Shown: positions 33,536 to 44,600 of the stretch, piece by piece | Position numbering within the stretch: position 1 is the stretch's first letter | Layout of the letters: every line of letters starts with the position of its first letter | Notes under the pieces: generated by a model | What the model saw: the letters and a program-made list of their open reading frames with translations, nothing else | What the model was told of the DNA's origin: nothing | Databases searched by the model: none | Source of the DNA: Dactylonectria macrodidyma | Taxonomy: Eukaryota > Ascomycota > Sordariomycetes > Hypocreales > Nectriaceae | Reading direction: 5' to 3' | NCBI GenBank assembly: GCA_020744425.1 | Contig: JAGMUV010000032.1 | Location: forward strand, 434,001 to 498,000 | Length of the DNA: 64,000 nt | Position numbers and translations under genes: made by a program

Positions 33536-34912
33536 TTGTGGGGCGAGTTACCTACTGGAGCCTCCTGACAGTCGAAGGGATACCTCCACCATATGATGCC
33601 CTCATCTTTAACCCCTTATTGTGCGCCCAAATAAATGTCAATTAAATATTGGTATATATCAATCTGTAGCATTTTGAATGGAGTTCCTAACGGTGTCTTC
33701 AATATTTCGTATACCACCCGCGTGACCGCACAACAGCCTGCATTCTGCGCTTCATTGAAAAGATCAGGTTCGACAGCACCTCCGGCTCAATCTCTTCCCA
33801 TAGCTCGATCGCGGCTTCTGTAAGCCTCAATTTTGATTCCTCGTTTTTTGGCATGTAAGCAAGTTCAGGATATCGCTCACAGATCCTTGTTTTGAGTATT
33901 GCCCATAGGTTTTCTATGGGGTTAAGATCCGGGCTGTAGGGCGGCCATGCGACTACCTCCGCCCTCCGGTTCTCACACCATTCCAGGAGCCAGCTTCTCA
34001 TCAAACGTGACGTGTAAAGGCTGGAATTATCGTGATGAAAGATGGCTGTTTCTGGTCACTATTCGAGGGAGGTATTGCTGCAAGCATTCAAGCAGAACTC
34101 GCGCCGCAACGCCGCCGCGTTCCGATTCTGGATCCCCGTAAAGAGGGCACATTGGAAGCCGTCTGACTGAGTTGAAGGCACTGAAGAGCATCTGTGAATG
34201 CTTTGTCGGTGTGACACGGGTCTGTACGTTCTTTCTGAATAGTCTCTCGTGCTAGGGACTGTCAGAAAAGTCGCAATTGCACTGAGAAAACGCACCGGCT
34301 TGCAGAAACACCAAGTGCGTCTCTGGCCTTCACCTCGAGCCACAGCAACTTCGTCAGAAAAGGTCCATTTCTCCCAAAAGTCAGTTGACATGTGAACATA
34401 TCGCCTTGCAAAGCGTAGGCGTTTTCTGGCTGTTTCCTCACTCAGCAGCGGTCTAAGAAGTGACTTATAGTGCATGATTCCTTCCTTTCGAAGGATTGTG
34501 ACTAAAGTCTGCTTGCAGCAGTTCAAATTGGCCTTTTCGATCAATTCCTGTATCTGGATATGAGAGTCTTGACCTATTATTCGCATTATCTGTCTTTTTT
34601 CCCGGTCTCCTATCTTACGCGGCCGGCCGGGCTTAGGTTGATCTTGACCACTCTGTTGATCGCGGTACCGTCTGACGATGCCGTAAATCGCGTGCCGACT
34701 CACCCCCTCGTCGCTTGCGATCCTGACAGCGGAAACGCCCGAGTTGTACCTCCAAACAATCCTCGTCCTCGTATGAGGAGAATGATGTATTTGCGACACC
34801 ATTCTGACTTGAATTGGTCGTGCAATGAGGCGTTGAAGTTGTGATGATTTTGGTGAAGGTATCACGGAAAGCGGGGTACGGAAAATGTGTCGTAATCTTT
34901 TCAGCCCCACTG
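33536..34912 (-). mobile_element. Tc1/mariner element 2
   Basis: The right end (complement CAGTGGGGCTGAAAAGATTACG) is clear and is followed by TA at 34913-34914. The left end is degenerate: TTGTGGGGCGAGTTAC starting at 33536 after TA 33534-33535. That gives 1377 bp, close to the 1384 bp of element 1. It lies 5' of the piggyBac start codon. The blurred left terminus plus a frameshift suggest an older, immobile copy. Confidence 0.75.
33699..34802 (-). pseudogene. Tc1/mariner transposase copy 2, frameshift beside the second catalytic Asp
   Basis: Exon 1 at 34296-34802 (507 nt, same as element 1), a 44-bp intron (34252-34295, GTGCGTTTTC...CCTAG), then exon 2 from 34251. The reading frame holds through CFCKP|HERLFRKNVQTRV and RVLLECLQQYLPRIV. 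One extra base near 34038-34044 then shifts the HHDNSS motif, so translation stops soon after. The remaining frame (33699-34004) still carries YSPDLNPIENLWAILK. FSDEV, the first Asp, is intact. It is a dead sibling of 11560-12662. Confidence 0.85.
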
Positions 34913-34914
34913 TA

Positions 34915-35414
34915 GCTAGCTAAGACAGCGTGTGGTAGAACCCAAGGATTCATCGAGATCAAGACCGTTTTGGTACCACCACTCGCAGCCGTTAGATCGT
35001 CCCAAAGGGGGGAGCCGGATTAAGCGATGATATGGAAACCTCACTGGAAGATAACTCAGGGCAAAAGGAGTTTTGAGACCAACCACGTTTTTCTGTGTTA
35101 TGTTAAACTGACGTCAGCCCAAGTGGGCTTCTACTCAAGAACATGCGTATAAGGAGCGTGCGTGGTTCGAGGATGATCCAGGGCTAGCTCTGAAACAAGA
35201 TGAACAAGAGCCACTCTCGTCACCTGAACCCAAAACCTAATACCAAAAAAGTGTGTCCCTTTCATTCCCCTATTGCTCTGTCCAATGTCGAACCTTCCCA
35301 GTCAACTGCAGTAAACCCTACATGGTCGACAAGCTTTCCCTAGCCGCGCCTCACAAGTCTAGAGCCTGGACCCAGAGAACCGCCAGTATTGACCACGGGC
35401 TCCAGCAAGGGAGT
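34915..35414. other. Intergenic, no gene seen
   Basis: It is the 3' flank of the hydrophobin gene and the flank of the Tc1/mariner element. Nothing further can be supported. Confidence 0.5.
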
Positions 35415-35833
35415 TTAGTCGAAGATGACCTTGGCGTTGCCGAAGGCGGCACAGGTTTGCTCGGCGTCCTCTCCCTACATTCGGTGGTTAGCGTGGCAGT
35501 ATTTTGGGGGGACGACCCGTCAGGTCCAGAGACGGCCGAAGCTGTTCGCGTATCACGCACGTTGTTGTTGCAGCACACAGTGATGCTGTTGCAATTGTTG
35601 GTCATGTCAGAGCACTTGAAGTAGATATCGCCGCCACCAGACGCGAATGAGTCTTCGCCGCCATTAGCCTCAGCATTGCAGCAGTAAGGAGAGCCACCGC
35701 TGCAGGTGATTTGCTGGACAACGGGGGGAGCCGGCTTGGAAGGCTTGTTAGGCTTGTTTGGCTTGTAACCCCCGGGTGCAGCGAGAGCGCCGGTGGCAGC
35801 GATGAGAAGAGCGACGATAGAGGTAACCTGCAT
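35415..35833 (-). CDS. Hydrophobin-like protein, 110 aa (class I-like spacing)
   Basis: Exons 35561-35833 and 35415-35474 flank an 86-bp intron (GTGCGTGATA ... TGTAG), phase 0. There is a signal peptide (MQVTSIVALLIAATGALA) and then a short PNKPNKPSKP linker. Eight cysteines follow in the hydrophobin order C-CC-C-C-CC-C: ITC, YCC, FKC, NNC, VCC and QTC, with spacings of about 6, 21, 6, 5 and 10. Hydrophobins are secreted and self-assemble at hyphal or spore surfaces. The eighth Cys is only found after splicing (GEDAEQTCAAFGNAKVIFD). It is divergent from a second hydrophobin gene 1.35 kb away. The C-terminal tail after Cys8 is short. Confidence 0.85.
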
Positions 35834-36572
35834 TGTGGTTGTTGAAAAGTGTTGATGATCTCAGAAAGACAAGTGAACAGTGGACAGGGTTTGGTTGTAA
35901 TTAGGCTGCTTGTTGACTGTGTGATGTCTGGGAGTGATGGGAATCGTTGAAAGTGGAAGGGATATGCCATTCTTATACCTTTTTCTGCTGAGGACTCTTG
36001 TGAGTTTATCGACCCCGATGAATGCAAAGTTGGTCTAAGACTCTCGGAGACCAGTGCCTAACGCCCCTTTCTGCATCTTTCGACCGGAATTTTGAAACTA
36101 TTGAACTCATTTTCAGCTTCTGACACCATTCTGAACGCATTCAAGATCCTGACGTAGAAAGTCTGTTCATGGTCATCCAACCCAATATCTTTATCTGATT
36201 CGTCAAGAACAATGGAAGAGACGATGAGAGGCGGCATCTAGGCACGGTCCGGATGAGTCGAGTCCGACTGGGCATCAAGCCAAAAGCCCGAGAAGTCATC
36301 ACGATGAGATCACAATGAGGCCGGGCACATGCCAAGAGCCCGAGAAGTCATCACAATGAGATCACAATGAGGCCGAGCGCATGTATGGTGGGTTGGCATT
36401 GCACCAATGCTCCGATGCCTGTTTTAGCCAGCCACGGAGGCCCGAGTACCGAGCGTGGAGAGATGATAGAAAATGATGCAAAGTGAAGTCACCACTCAAC
36501 AGTTGGGGCGTTCAAGGTTTTGGAGATTATTTGGTCCTCCGCCTTTGGTGGCTTCTGACTTGCATACAACTA
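35834..36572. repeat. Hydrophobin upstream region with a 52-bp tandem duplication
   Basis: It is the promoter side of the minus-strand hydrophobin gene. Two near-identical 52-bp units (AGCCCGAGAAGTCATCAC...) lie at 36285-36336 and 36337-36388. No coding region is seen. Confidence 0.65.
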
Positions 36573-36974
36573 CCCGTTGGCATTGTGGGCAAGCCGCCTA
36601 CCAACCTCGTCCCGAGGTTGGGACGGAAAACCTGTGTCAGCTATATATGTGTCACCTTTAAACAGTTATCTTTATATTATATATGCAAGGGTGTTAGCAC
36701 CGATAAGAAAATACATGAAAAAAGCTGCTCCTTTCTATAAAAATCCAGCCCGATAAGACCTCTTAGCACATTAAGGAATTTACCCAGACTTTACCATTTT
36801 TTTTTCCACTTTAGAGATGACTTTTAGATGTATTTCTTATCGGTACTAACACTTTTATATTCTTATCGCATAGAAAATTGTTCGAAAGTAACACTTATAT
36901 ACCCGGCTGACACAGGTTTTCCGTCCCAACCTCGGGACGAGATTGGTAGGCGGCTTGCCCACAATTCCAACGGG
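36573..36974. mobile_element. Foldback-like MITE, 402 bp, long inverted repeats, TA duplication
   Basis: The inverted ends start CCCGTTGG[C/A]ATTGTGGGCAAG and stay near-identical through the first 75 or so bases. They then continue as a weaker match (GTTAGYACCGATAAGAAA...) to about 150 bp per side. TA flanks it at 36571-36572 and 36975-36976. It encodes nothing. It sits between two divergent hydrophobin genes, about 740 and 208 bp from their start codons. Confidence 0.85.
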
Positions 36975-37182
36975 TATTTGCCTCTGAATGACGAATCCGA
37001 GGCTAGGGAGGACATTTTCGTTCAAATAGCAACGGTTTCCCCTTCATCGTTTCCCACATCTGCAACCTCCCAGTCACTCTGGATTTCTTCTCACTCTATC
37101 TTTTTGCTCCCCTCGGTCTTTTCATTTTCCGTCACTGCCATCAGCCTTAACCTACTACCACTCGCGCTGTCACACCGCAACC

Positions 37183-37797
37183 ATGCACGCTTCTGCTCTC
37201 TTTTACGGTCTTGTCTTCTTGCAGGCCGCTGTGGCATCCCCAGTTGTCGAGCCAATCGGCCCAGAGCCGGAGGTTAAGCCTCGAGACATTGAGCCTAGGA
37301 TGCCGGGTCCTGGGGACATTCCGTTCCCTCGATGGCCGGCCAAAAACCCCAATTACAAGAGTAAGTTGACCAGGATTCAGAACTTTCAGGAGGCTTACAT
37401 GGCGGTAAATTGCTATTTCAGGAGGATACAATAACGACAACAACAACCACAACAAGAACAAGGATTGCTCGACCGGCGGCTCCAACCAACAGACGAACAT
37501 CTGTTCCGCAGGCGCTCCGTACTGCTGTACCAGCGATGGGAATGGTGGTGGGTGATCACACTTGCACCCAGACCATCCAGGAAGAGGCTGACGAGTTTTC
37601 TGCAGGCCACATCTGCCAGAACACAACCGCATGCGAGCAGACTGTCATTTGCTGCAACAATAACAACGGGGTAAGTGACTTCGGCATCTCACCGGCCCCA
37701 TCTCAGGTTCTCACAAAGATATGTCCAGTTCCAAATCTGCATTGGTGACATGGACTTCAATGTGCCAATCACTATTAATGTCTACTATGATGATTAA
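37183..37797 (+). pseudogene. Second hydrophobin-like gene with a 1-bp frameshift in exon 2
   Basis: Exons are 37183-37360, 37422-37670 and 37729-37797, with introns GTAAGTTGAC...TTTCAG (61 bp) and GTAAGTGACT...TCCAG (58 bp). There is a signal peptide (MHASALFYGLVFLQAAVA), an acidic/Pro linker and an Asn-rich stretch. The hydrophobin cysteines follow: NIC, YCC, then HTC, HIC/TAC, VICC and QIC, ending IGDMDFNVPITINVYYDD. The frame changes at the G-run near 37545-37553. Exons 1+2 total 427 nt where 426 is needed, so one base is extra. This is either a pseudogene or a homopolymer base-call error. Confidence 0.75.
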
Positions 37798-39615
37798 AAG
37801 GTGTTTGTTTTTCTGGGGTGCCGTAGAACAAAATTGGAAGATATAGGGTCTGGGATGAGGTTATTCAGATTCGCGGACACTCCTTTCGATGCCTCTGTGG
37901 GGATCTTTTCGACCTGGACACCCTCTTTTTCGGCTAGTGTGATGGGGATTATGAGCATCTGGGGTTTAATGAAGGTTGGCCAATGGCCGCTTAGGTCCCT
38001 ACTTAAAGTGAACACCTGCCCAACTACTGGGCCAGGCACGCTTTTTCCCTTCTTCAACTTTTCAACGTATCTTTTGCATTGTGACGACATTGATTCTTTA
38101 GCTATTCTAGAGACCCAAAAGCTGTCGCAGCAGCTTGTATCACTTCTATTCCGGTTTTGCCTTCTTCCCTCGTTCTAAAGCATTGAATTCAATACTTGGC
38201 ACATCCAGATTCCGAGTCCTGTCCTTGGTATTGACTTATCCTCATCCTTGTCCCCAATCTTCAACCTCTAGGGTAACCAGCTTTGTCTCCTGGGTTGGTG
38301 GGTTGGGGTCGCACTGAGTGCCTCTTCCACCAACAAACTAGCCTAGTACTCCGTAGTTAGTGTGGCAATACGAGACCTCGTTTGGGATCAAGCTTAATTC
38401 AACGCCTTTGTTGCTATTGGACATGCTGTCGTTGAGACGCATGCCACCTCATCAAAAGCCTCATCGTTTCGTATCACTCAACTTTAATCCTAAGCTGAAC
38501 TCGCTCAATTGGCAACCATGACGTCAATCACAATCATAAGCCGGAGGTTGGGAGAAAGATGGGGCTATGGCGTTTTCCAAACGAATAGTTTTCGTACACA
38601 TTCACTTGCGGTGCCTAGAATAGCTTGACTATCGGACGGGGTCAGTTTGCAAACATCCGACTGCCTTCCCAATACCCAACATCCCCGCATGATTAGTCTA
38701 TAAATGGAGCTACTCATAGTTAATAGAAATGGGGCTCTCGGGCATGCAGGGGAATCCACATAGGGAGTCGGGCTGCTACAATAACGGTGGTGACTAGCGA
38801 AGCTTGTCTCAGCCCTGTCTCCGTCTGCCGGCGGGCGATCCAGGACGCGCCTAATGCCCCAACGAGATTCTAGGCTGCTCCCTCAGCGCCCAGCTAAGCC
38901 TTGGTTGGATACTGAGGCTTCGGATGGTTCGTCGTTGCATTGTAATACGTTGGGGAGCGAACTGGAGTGACTACTTGCTGACGGCATAGGGGCGTTTGTA
39001 GTGTGAGAGGGTGTTTTCTTCCTGTGCAAAGATGGTGTTAGCGAAACGCTGCCGGTTGCAGGCGGAAACGATTAAATAACACAAACTGTGAGATTCTGGT
39101 TAAGGTCAGGCTTGCTAGATGACTATGACGGACTGCTGAAGGAACCGGTGGCCGAAGAAGCAGTTCATACTTCATAACTACAGGGTACCAAGGTGCGCCA
39201 GGATATTCCATTCATTGAATCATTTCAATCATTATCATTTCATTCATTGCCACTCAATTATCATTACCATTTTGGCCTTGCTTACTCATCAGTCATTTCA
39301 TTTCATTATTCTTCGCATAATGATTGATAATGATAGATGCGCCACCCTGGAGGCGCCCACCAGTAATCAATCCGTCCCCACCGTAACACACCTTTCGTGA
39401 GATGTGGCCGTGATCGCTCATGCTGGAAAAGATTGACAATGCAAGAACCAAACGCAAAACTGTCTCAAGCAATCAAAAAGGAGCATGTGCTTGGATATGT
39501 GGTGCTTCAAACAAAGGGAAATCGTGATGCGTAAAAACAAAAAGAGAACCACCGAAAGTGCAATTATACCTGCGGAAATGGCATTCGATCAAGAGCCGGA
39601 ATTTGGCAGTCTCAG
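37798..39615. other. Intergenic, no gene supported
   Basis: Short frames only. A CATT/TTCA low-complexity tract lies near 39205-39310, and the 3' flank of the zinc-finger gene is at the right edge. Confidence 0.5.
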
Positions 39616-41057
39616 TTATAGGCTCTCAAGCCTGCTGCTAGGCAGTTGCATCGTGGGGTCGTCAAACTCGATCTTCGGACCACACAGGTCGTAGACACCA
39701 GTGCCGTAGGCAGGCAACTGGCCAATGGTTGTCACCTCAATAGGGGGTTGGTACTGGGGCCAGTGCTCTTCCTGAGATTGAACAGCTGGTTGATGGTAGT
39801 CTTCCGTCGTCGGGGTTTGGTTCTGCTGCGCCTGGGAAGTAACTGGTTGTTGAGCCTGGTTCATGGCCTGGTGTATCGATTGAGTGTACGAGGGCATGGT
39901 ATGGTGGGAATCCACTGGCGACGCAGCCTGAAGAGTGTATGATGGCGGATGCTGCTGTTGGTGCGGGTGAAAGCCATCCTGCATCAAGGGTCTCTGTATC
40001 CAGGGCGCAGAGAAGGTGCTCGGACTGCTTTGGATAGACGTTGCGATCCCTGAAGGTGGGTACAGCATTTCCAAGGAAGATCTGTCCATCTGCTGTTGGG
40101 CAAGCTGATATTGGTGCTGAATGGGGTTGGTGCTCATTTTTGCGATTCCCGGGTTGCTCTGGTCGGTGACATAATATGCTGGTCGAGGAGTGCTCGTTGG
40201 TCGATGGAGCATATGCATGCCGGCTTGCTGTTCGGCGACGGCTTGCGCGTGGAACTCGGGAGGGACGCTGGATGGGATAGCGTACCGGCCAATGTATTCC
40301 TGTTGCTGGAGGGGGTAGGCGTGCATTTGCTGTCCAAATTCGGGAAATGAACTAGCGCGGTGTAACGAGCCCTGCTGCATCAAGTTGACAGGAATCATGT
40401 CTTGAGGAGACCAGGTCATCGCAGAGGTCTGGGGAGTGGACGGGGATTCATCAGAATTGGAGTCCGATGAGTAATCGTCCAGGATATCGTTAGGGTTCAG
40501 TCCTTGCTGGTGCGACCTCCGCTGGTGCTTAACCATGGTGGTTTTTTGGCAGAAGCTGTTGTCTTGTTAGCAGACGTAAGTCAGCTTGTTTGGCCTTGCT
40601 AACCTCTTCAAGCAGCCGTTATGGCCACACTTGTAAGGGCGCTTCCCAGTGTGGAGTAGTCGGTGACGAGCGAGACTGGAGGACTGTTTTACCAGTTAGT
40701 AGCTGAGGGTGCTGTAGGCACAAGTAGTACCTTACGTCCGAAAATCGTTTCCCGCAGTCAATATGCAGGCACTCGTGGGGCTTCTCGCCGGTGTGTGTTC
40801 GGATATGGACAGTCAAGGCACTTCGCTGAATGAAGCTCTTCCCACAGCCTGGGCTAGAGCAAGAGTAAGGCCGCTCATTGGTGTGAATTCGATAATGCCT
40901 TTGTAGGTCAGACTTGCGATTGAAGCTCTTTTTCCTAAATGTTAGCCAACTAGATAGCTCAGGGGACTAGAAGGGGGCAAACCTTGGTGCACGACTGCCA
41001 GTCACACTGGAATGGGCGAGCCGTAGGCTCGTTCTCAACAAGTTCCAAAAGCTCCAT
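39616..41057 (-). CDS. C2H2 zinc-finger transcription factor, four fingers
   Basis: Exons are 40983-41057, 40736-40927, 40604-40683 and 39616-40555, with introns of 55, 52 and 48 bp at GT/AG sites. The total is 1287 nt, 428 aa. Fingers in order: FQCDWQSC...[13 protein letters not shown]...[13 protein letters not shown]...H and [12 protein letters not shown]...H, joined by TGEKP/TGKRP linkers. All introns fall inside the finger region. A long Gln/Pro/Ser-rich tail (about 310 residues) follows, likely regulatory. An in-frame stretch upstream of the chosen ATG (IRSSAVYNLAGDIRDLA) looks protein-like, so a further 5' exon may exist; I could not place its donor. It likely acts as a nuclear DNA-binding regulator. 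Confidence 0.82.
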
Positions 41058-41791
41058 AGCAAGGTCTCGGATGTCCCCAGCTAGATTGTAGACTGCAGAC
41101 GATCGAATGAGTTGGTGATATCAAGGGGCAGGTACCGTTCGGCTGGTCTGAGTTTCAGACGAAGGATTTGAGTGATCCACGCTACCGCGGATGAGGCCAC
41201 AGAGGTGCCAGAGGCCAGGATACCGCTGGCAGAAATTGGATTTGATCACGCTCGCGGCCAGTTGGGAGACTGCGCGACAGAGACAGCCCTTGGCGGAGCG
41301 ATGGGTTTCAGATCTGGTGATGTTGACTTCGGAGGGGGCAATATCTGGCGCGGAGGAAGACCAAGGTGGCTCTGTGTGCGGGAGTGTGTAGCAGCGAGAG
41401 CTGGGCCGGAAGGCGATCAATTATGCCAACCAGGTAGGTAGTTGGATGGCCGTGGCGAAGGTGGCAGAGGAAGAATTAGGGGACATAGAAGAGATGAACG
41501 GTGTATCAAGAAGGCGAGGAAGAGGCCAAGATGGGAGATTAAGAGGTGAGTTCTACGAGGGGTACTTAAAAAAGTCTGGGGAGGAGGGGAGGAAGGAAGT
41601 TGGTAGTGGAGAAGGGTTTGTTTTTAATATTAGAAGCCGACCAGAGAGTCGCGATGGAGGTGACTAGTGCTCAGGTCGTGGTGGAGGAGGGCCGATTATG
41701 TCGATTGGGGTTGAACCAGGTTGAGTCGAGAGAGTTGAGTTGGGGGAGCAGTGAGCAGTGAGAGATATTGATGAGGTGAGTGGATTCTGGG
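41058..41791. other. Upstream region of the zinc-finger gene
   Basis: It probably contains 5' leader and promoter, possibly an additional 5' exon within 41100-41420. No independent gene is seen. Confidence 0.5.
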
Positions 41792-44592
41792 CAGTGTTGC
41801 TAATAATATAAACAATACGATATTGGCAATATGGACCCCCTCGCAATATTATTGTATTGTCAAGGGGTGCATATTGTATTACCCAATATGAACATGACTC
41901 ATATTGTATTTATTGCCAAGAACCCAATATATTGGCAGTGTGACAATACATCCAATATATCCCACGTGACCCTATCACTAAACCGCTTCTGCACAAATCT
42001 CGTCACCCTGATAATCTCGTATCCCAAACCATGACTTCAGGCACTCCAATGCTTCAATTACATCACTCCCAAGTCGATTTCGACGGTCTGTAATCGTTAT
42101 CTTTGCCCCAGAGAAGAGTCGTTCAGGCTCCGCTGACATTGCAGGAATTGACAGTATATCCACGGCCATCTTGCTCAGGCTCGGGTAGGTTTTCTGCTGC
42201 GTCTCCTCTAGCCACCATGCAAGGGCGCTTGTAAAGCCATAAACCCGTTCAGAATTGCAATATCGCTCGTATTCGTCCATGACAAGTGACGGCTGCAGGT
42301 GCTTGTTCCTCCAATTCAAGAACTCGTTCGTGGTCGTCGATGGGACCTCGCAGAGAGGAAGCGGTGATTCCACAGGTTTATATTCGTTCCACAGTGTCTC
42401 AATCAACTTCTCTGAAGGCTCAACCCACTCCTTTTTCCAGTTCTCCTGGATGTAGTGCCATTTATGCGAAGGGTGGAGCACAATGGCTGCAACATACGCA
42501 GGCGATTCATCAGTAAGGCGATAGTACTTATCCAACTTGGCCCAGCCCGAGTTATGCATCGGTGCCATCACCGGATCGTCGATACTTGCCTCCTTGCCGG
42601 CTTCGAATTGTGCCAATACGAAGTCCATCGCCAAGAGGACATTGTCGAGTGTTGCAAACGATGACTCGAGAGCCTTGGTCGTCATCTTCAGCTTCTCTAA
42701 GAAGGACCTGATCTTCTCCAAGATGATCCACTCCTCTGGAGAGAGCTCGTCTCTATCGCAATCTGCGTCCATCCATTTGTTAAAATAGCCGTCAATTGCA
42801 TCTCTAAGGTTCAATGCCGCCCTCAACATGGTATACCACGAGCTCCATCTTGTGTCATTGTCTCGCGCAAGCTTACGGTTGTGGCTGATAGCCAGAAACT
42901 TTTGGCTGCGCTGAACACTCTGTTGGATGTAAACGACGAAGTTGTGAAGCTTGCCAAGAGGACCCTTCTTCCGCCACGCTTCAATATGCTTTAGTGTCAC
43001 ATTATGCAGGCCAGCATCGTCGCGTTCGAGCTTCTCATTGTCGGTGACGAAGAGGAAAGCTTTGGCGGCGAGGTTGATGATATGACCTTGGCAGCGGAGT
43101 CGGTGAACCTTGGGGTCGTATTGGATATCATATCGGCGTAGGAGGCCTGTGGGATGTTAGGGCCAATCAGTAGAAATAGTGAGTTATACTGACCAAGCGA
43201 AAGGGATCTCATCATTGTATCGTTATTGCCAGCATTGTCCATCACGAAATATCCAAGCTTCGAAGCAAAGCCCCATTCGTCAACCACTTCCAAAATTGCC
43301 TCAGCGAGGTGAGAACCGTCATGCTCACTATCGATGTCTTTCAACGCCAAAATATGGTGTTCGAGCTGACCGTCTTCCGTGACATAGTGACCAACTACGC
43401 CTAAGATGGCCAAAGAGTTGGGAGAAGTCCAAAGGTCGCAGCTGATGTGAACTCTTGACTTCGCCGACTGTATACGCTGCTTGACCTTCTCCTTCTGGTC
43501 TTCGTACTGCCGCATGATCCATTTCCTGATAGTCTCGTGCGTATCTGGAAGCCAAGTATCGATATCGTTATTGATGTAGGCCAAGAGGGCTCGGAACTCT
43601 GGGCATTCCACGAGCCGAAATGGGAGAGAGCAGGCTGTAATAAACCTCACGTATAATACCTCGAGCTGGTCAGGGTCGATCGAATCTCCGGATTGATCGT
43701 TGAGCCGACGGCGTTTGCGGGGATTTTCTTCTGCCACAGCACGAGCTTGTTCGAGAATCGTTCGTATCGTTGTCGCTTTAGCTGTTCGCGGGGCTCCTTT
43801 TGGCAGACCGTGGCCGTCAGGAGGAGGGTCCATAAGATGTTTTGCGGGAGCCGCAGTACCCCCAGAACAGGCATAGGTTCTGTTACAATGTTTGCACCGC
43901 CACTCTTCTTTTCCGGTCCGCTGATTGTAGTATCTCGTCTCTATCTCCTCGTCTGGCATATGGGAGAAGACCCATGATGTTCTGGGCTTGGTGGAGGAGG
44001 TTGTAGAGGCTGTGTAAGGTCGAGATTTGGACGTTTGGCTTTCGTCTAGGCCATGTAACTGCTGGCTGGAAGACTCTGAAAAGTCGACTGAAATTGACGA
44101 CTCTCTTCGTTGTGACCATTTTGCAAAAGGGAGGCGCTGTTGAGGCATGGCGGTAAGTCTTGTCTAGGCTCGACAGTGATAAAGAAAATGAGCAGAGGTG
44201 ACGATGGCCAGTATCGACAGGCAACCACCGGTAGGCCCAGCTCAACAAGGTCCGTACCAATCGTACCTCCCCTGACGCGTGGCAGAAACGCGTGGTCGCG
44301 TGTTAGGTCTGATTGTCAATAAAGACGCGTGCTGAGGTAAATGCTAGCCAATAAATGCCAAGCATCCCGGTCGCTGGTATAGGGTAAGGCCTGCCCCGGC
44401 TACTGTCAACAGGCAATTTCGCCCCAGGACTGACAACCCAATATAAATAATATATTGCCAATATGGATATCCTCATATTATATTGTCACAATATCAAAAT
44501 CTTCATATCATATTGTCACAATATGAGAAAGTCTATATCATATGGGTTATATTGCAATATACTACTTTATTGCCATATTATTAGCAACACTG
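41792..44592 (-). mobile_element. Complete hAT transposon, target duplication ATTCTGGG
   Basis: 2801 bp with inverted ends CAGTGTTGCTAATAATAT. A perfect 8-bp duplication ATTCTGGG lies at 41784-41791 and 44593-44600. CAATAT / ATATTG motifs repeat many times in both subterminal zones (41800-41970 and 44430-44580). It carries one intact two-exon transposase, so by sequence it is a candidate autonomous copy. It inserted upstream of the zinc-finger gene. Confidence 0.93.
41978..44148 (-). CDS. hAT transposase, 707 aa, intact
   Basis: Exons 43194-44148 (955 nt) and 41978-43146 (1169 nt) flank a 47-bp intron (GTCAGT ... CCCACAG). Together they are 2124 nt with no internal stop. Domains in order: a BED-like zinc finger (WRCKHCNRTYACSGGTAAPAKH) near residues 80-110; the RNase H-like core with ISCDLWTSPN and LGYFVMDNAGNNDT; a bridging helical region (RCQGHIINLAAKAFLF, DNDTRWSSWYTML); and the C-terminal dimerisation domain (YPSLSKMAVDILSIPAMS, then AEPERLFSGAKI). 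The ATG at 44148 begins MPQQRLPFAKW. This is the best-preserved hAT transposase in the window. Confidence 0.92.
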
Positions 44593-44600
44593 ATTCTGGG

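Noticed and set aside
33442..33640. TTAACCCC near 33608 as a piggyBac terminus
   Set aside because: The orientation is wrong for the right end, it lies inside the Tc1/mariner element, and no partner terminus was found on the left.
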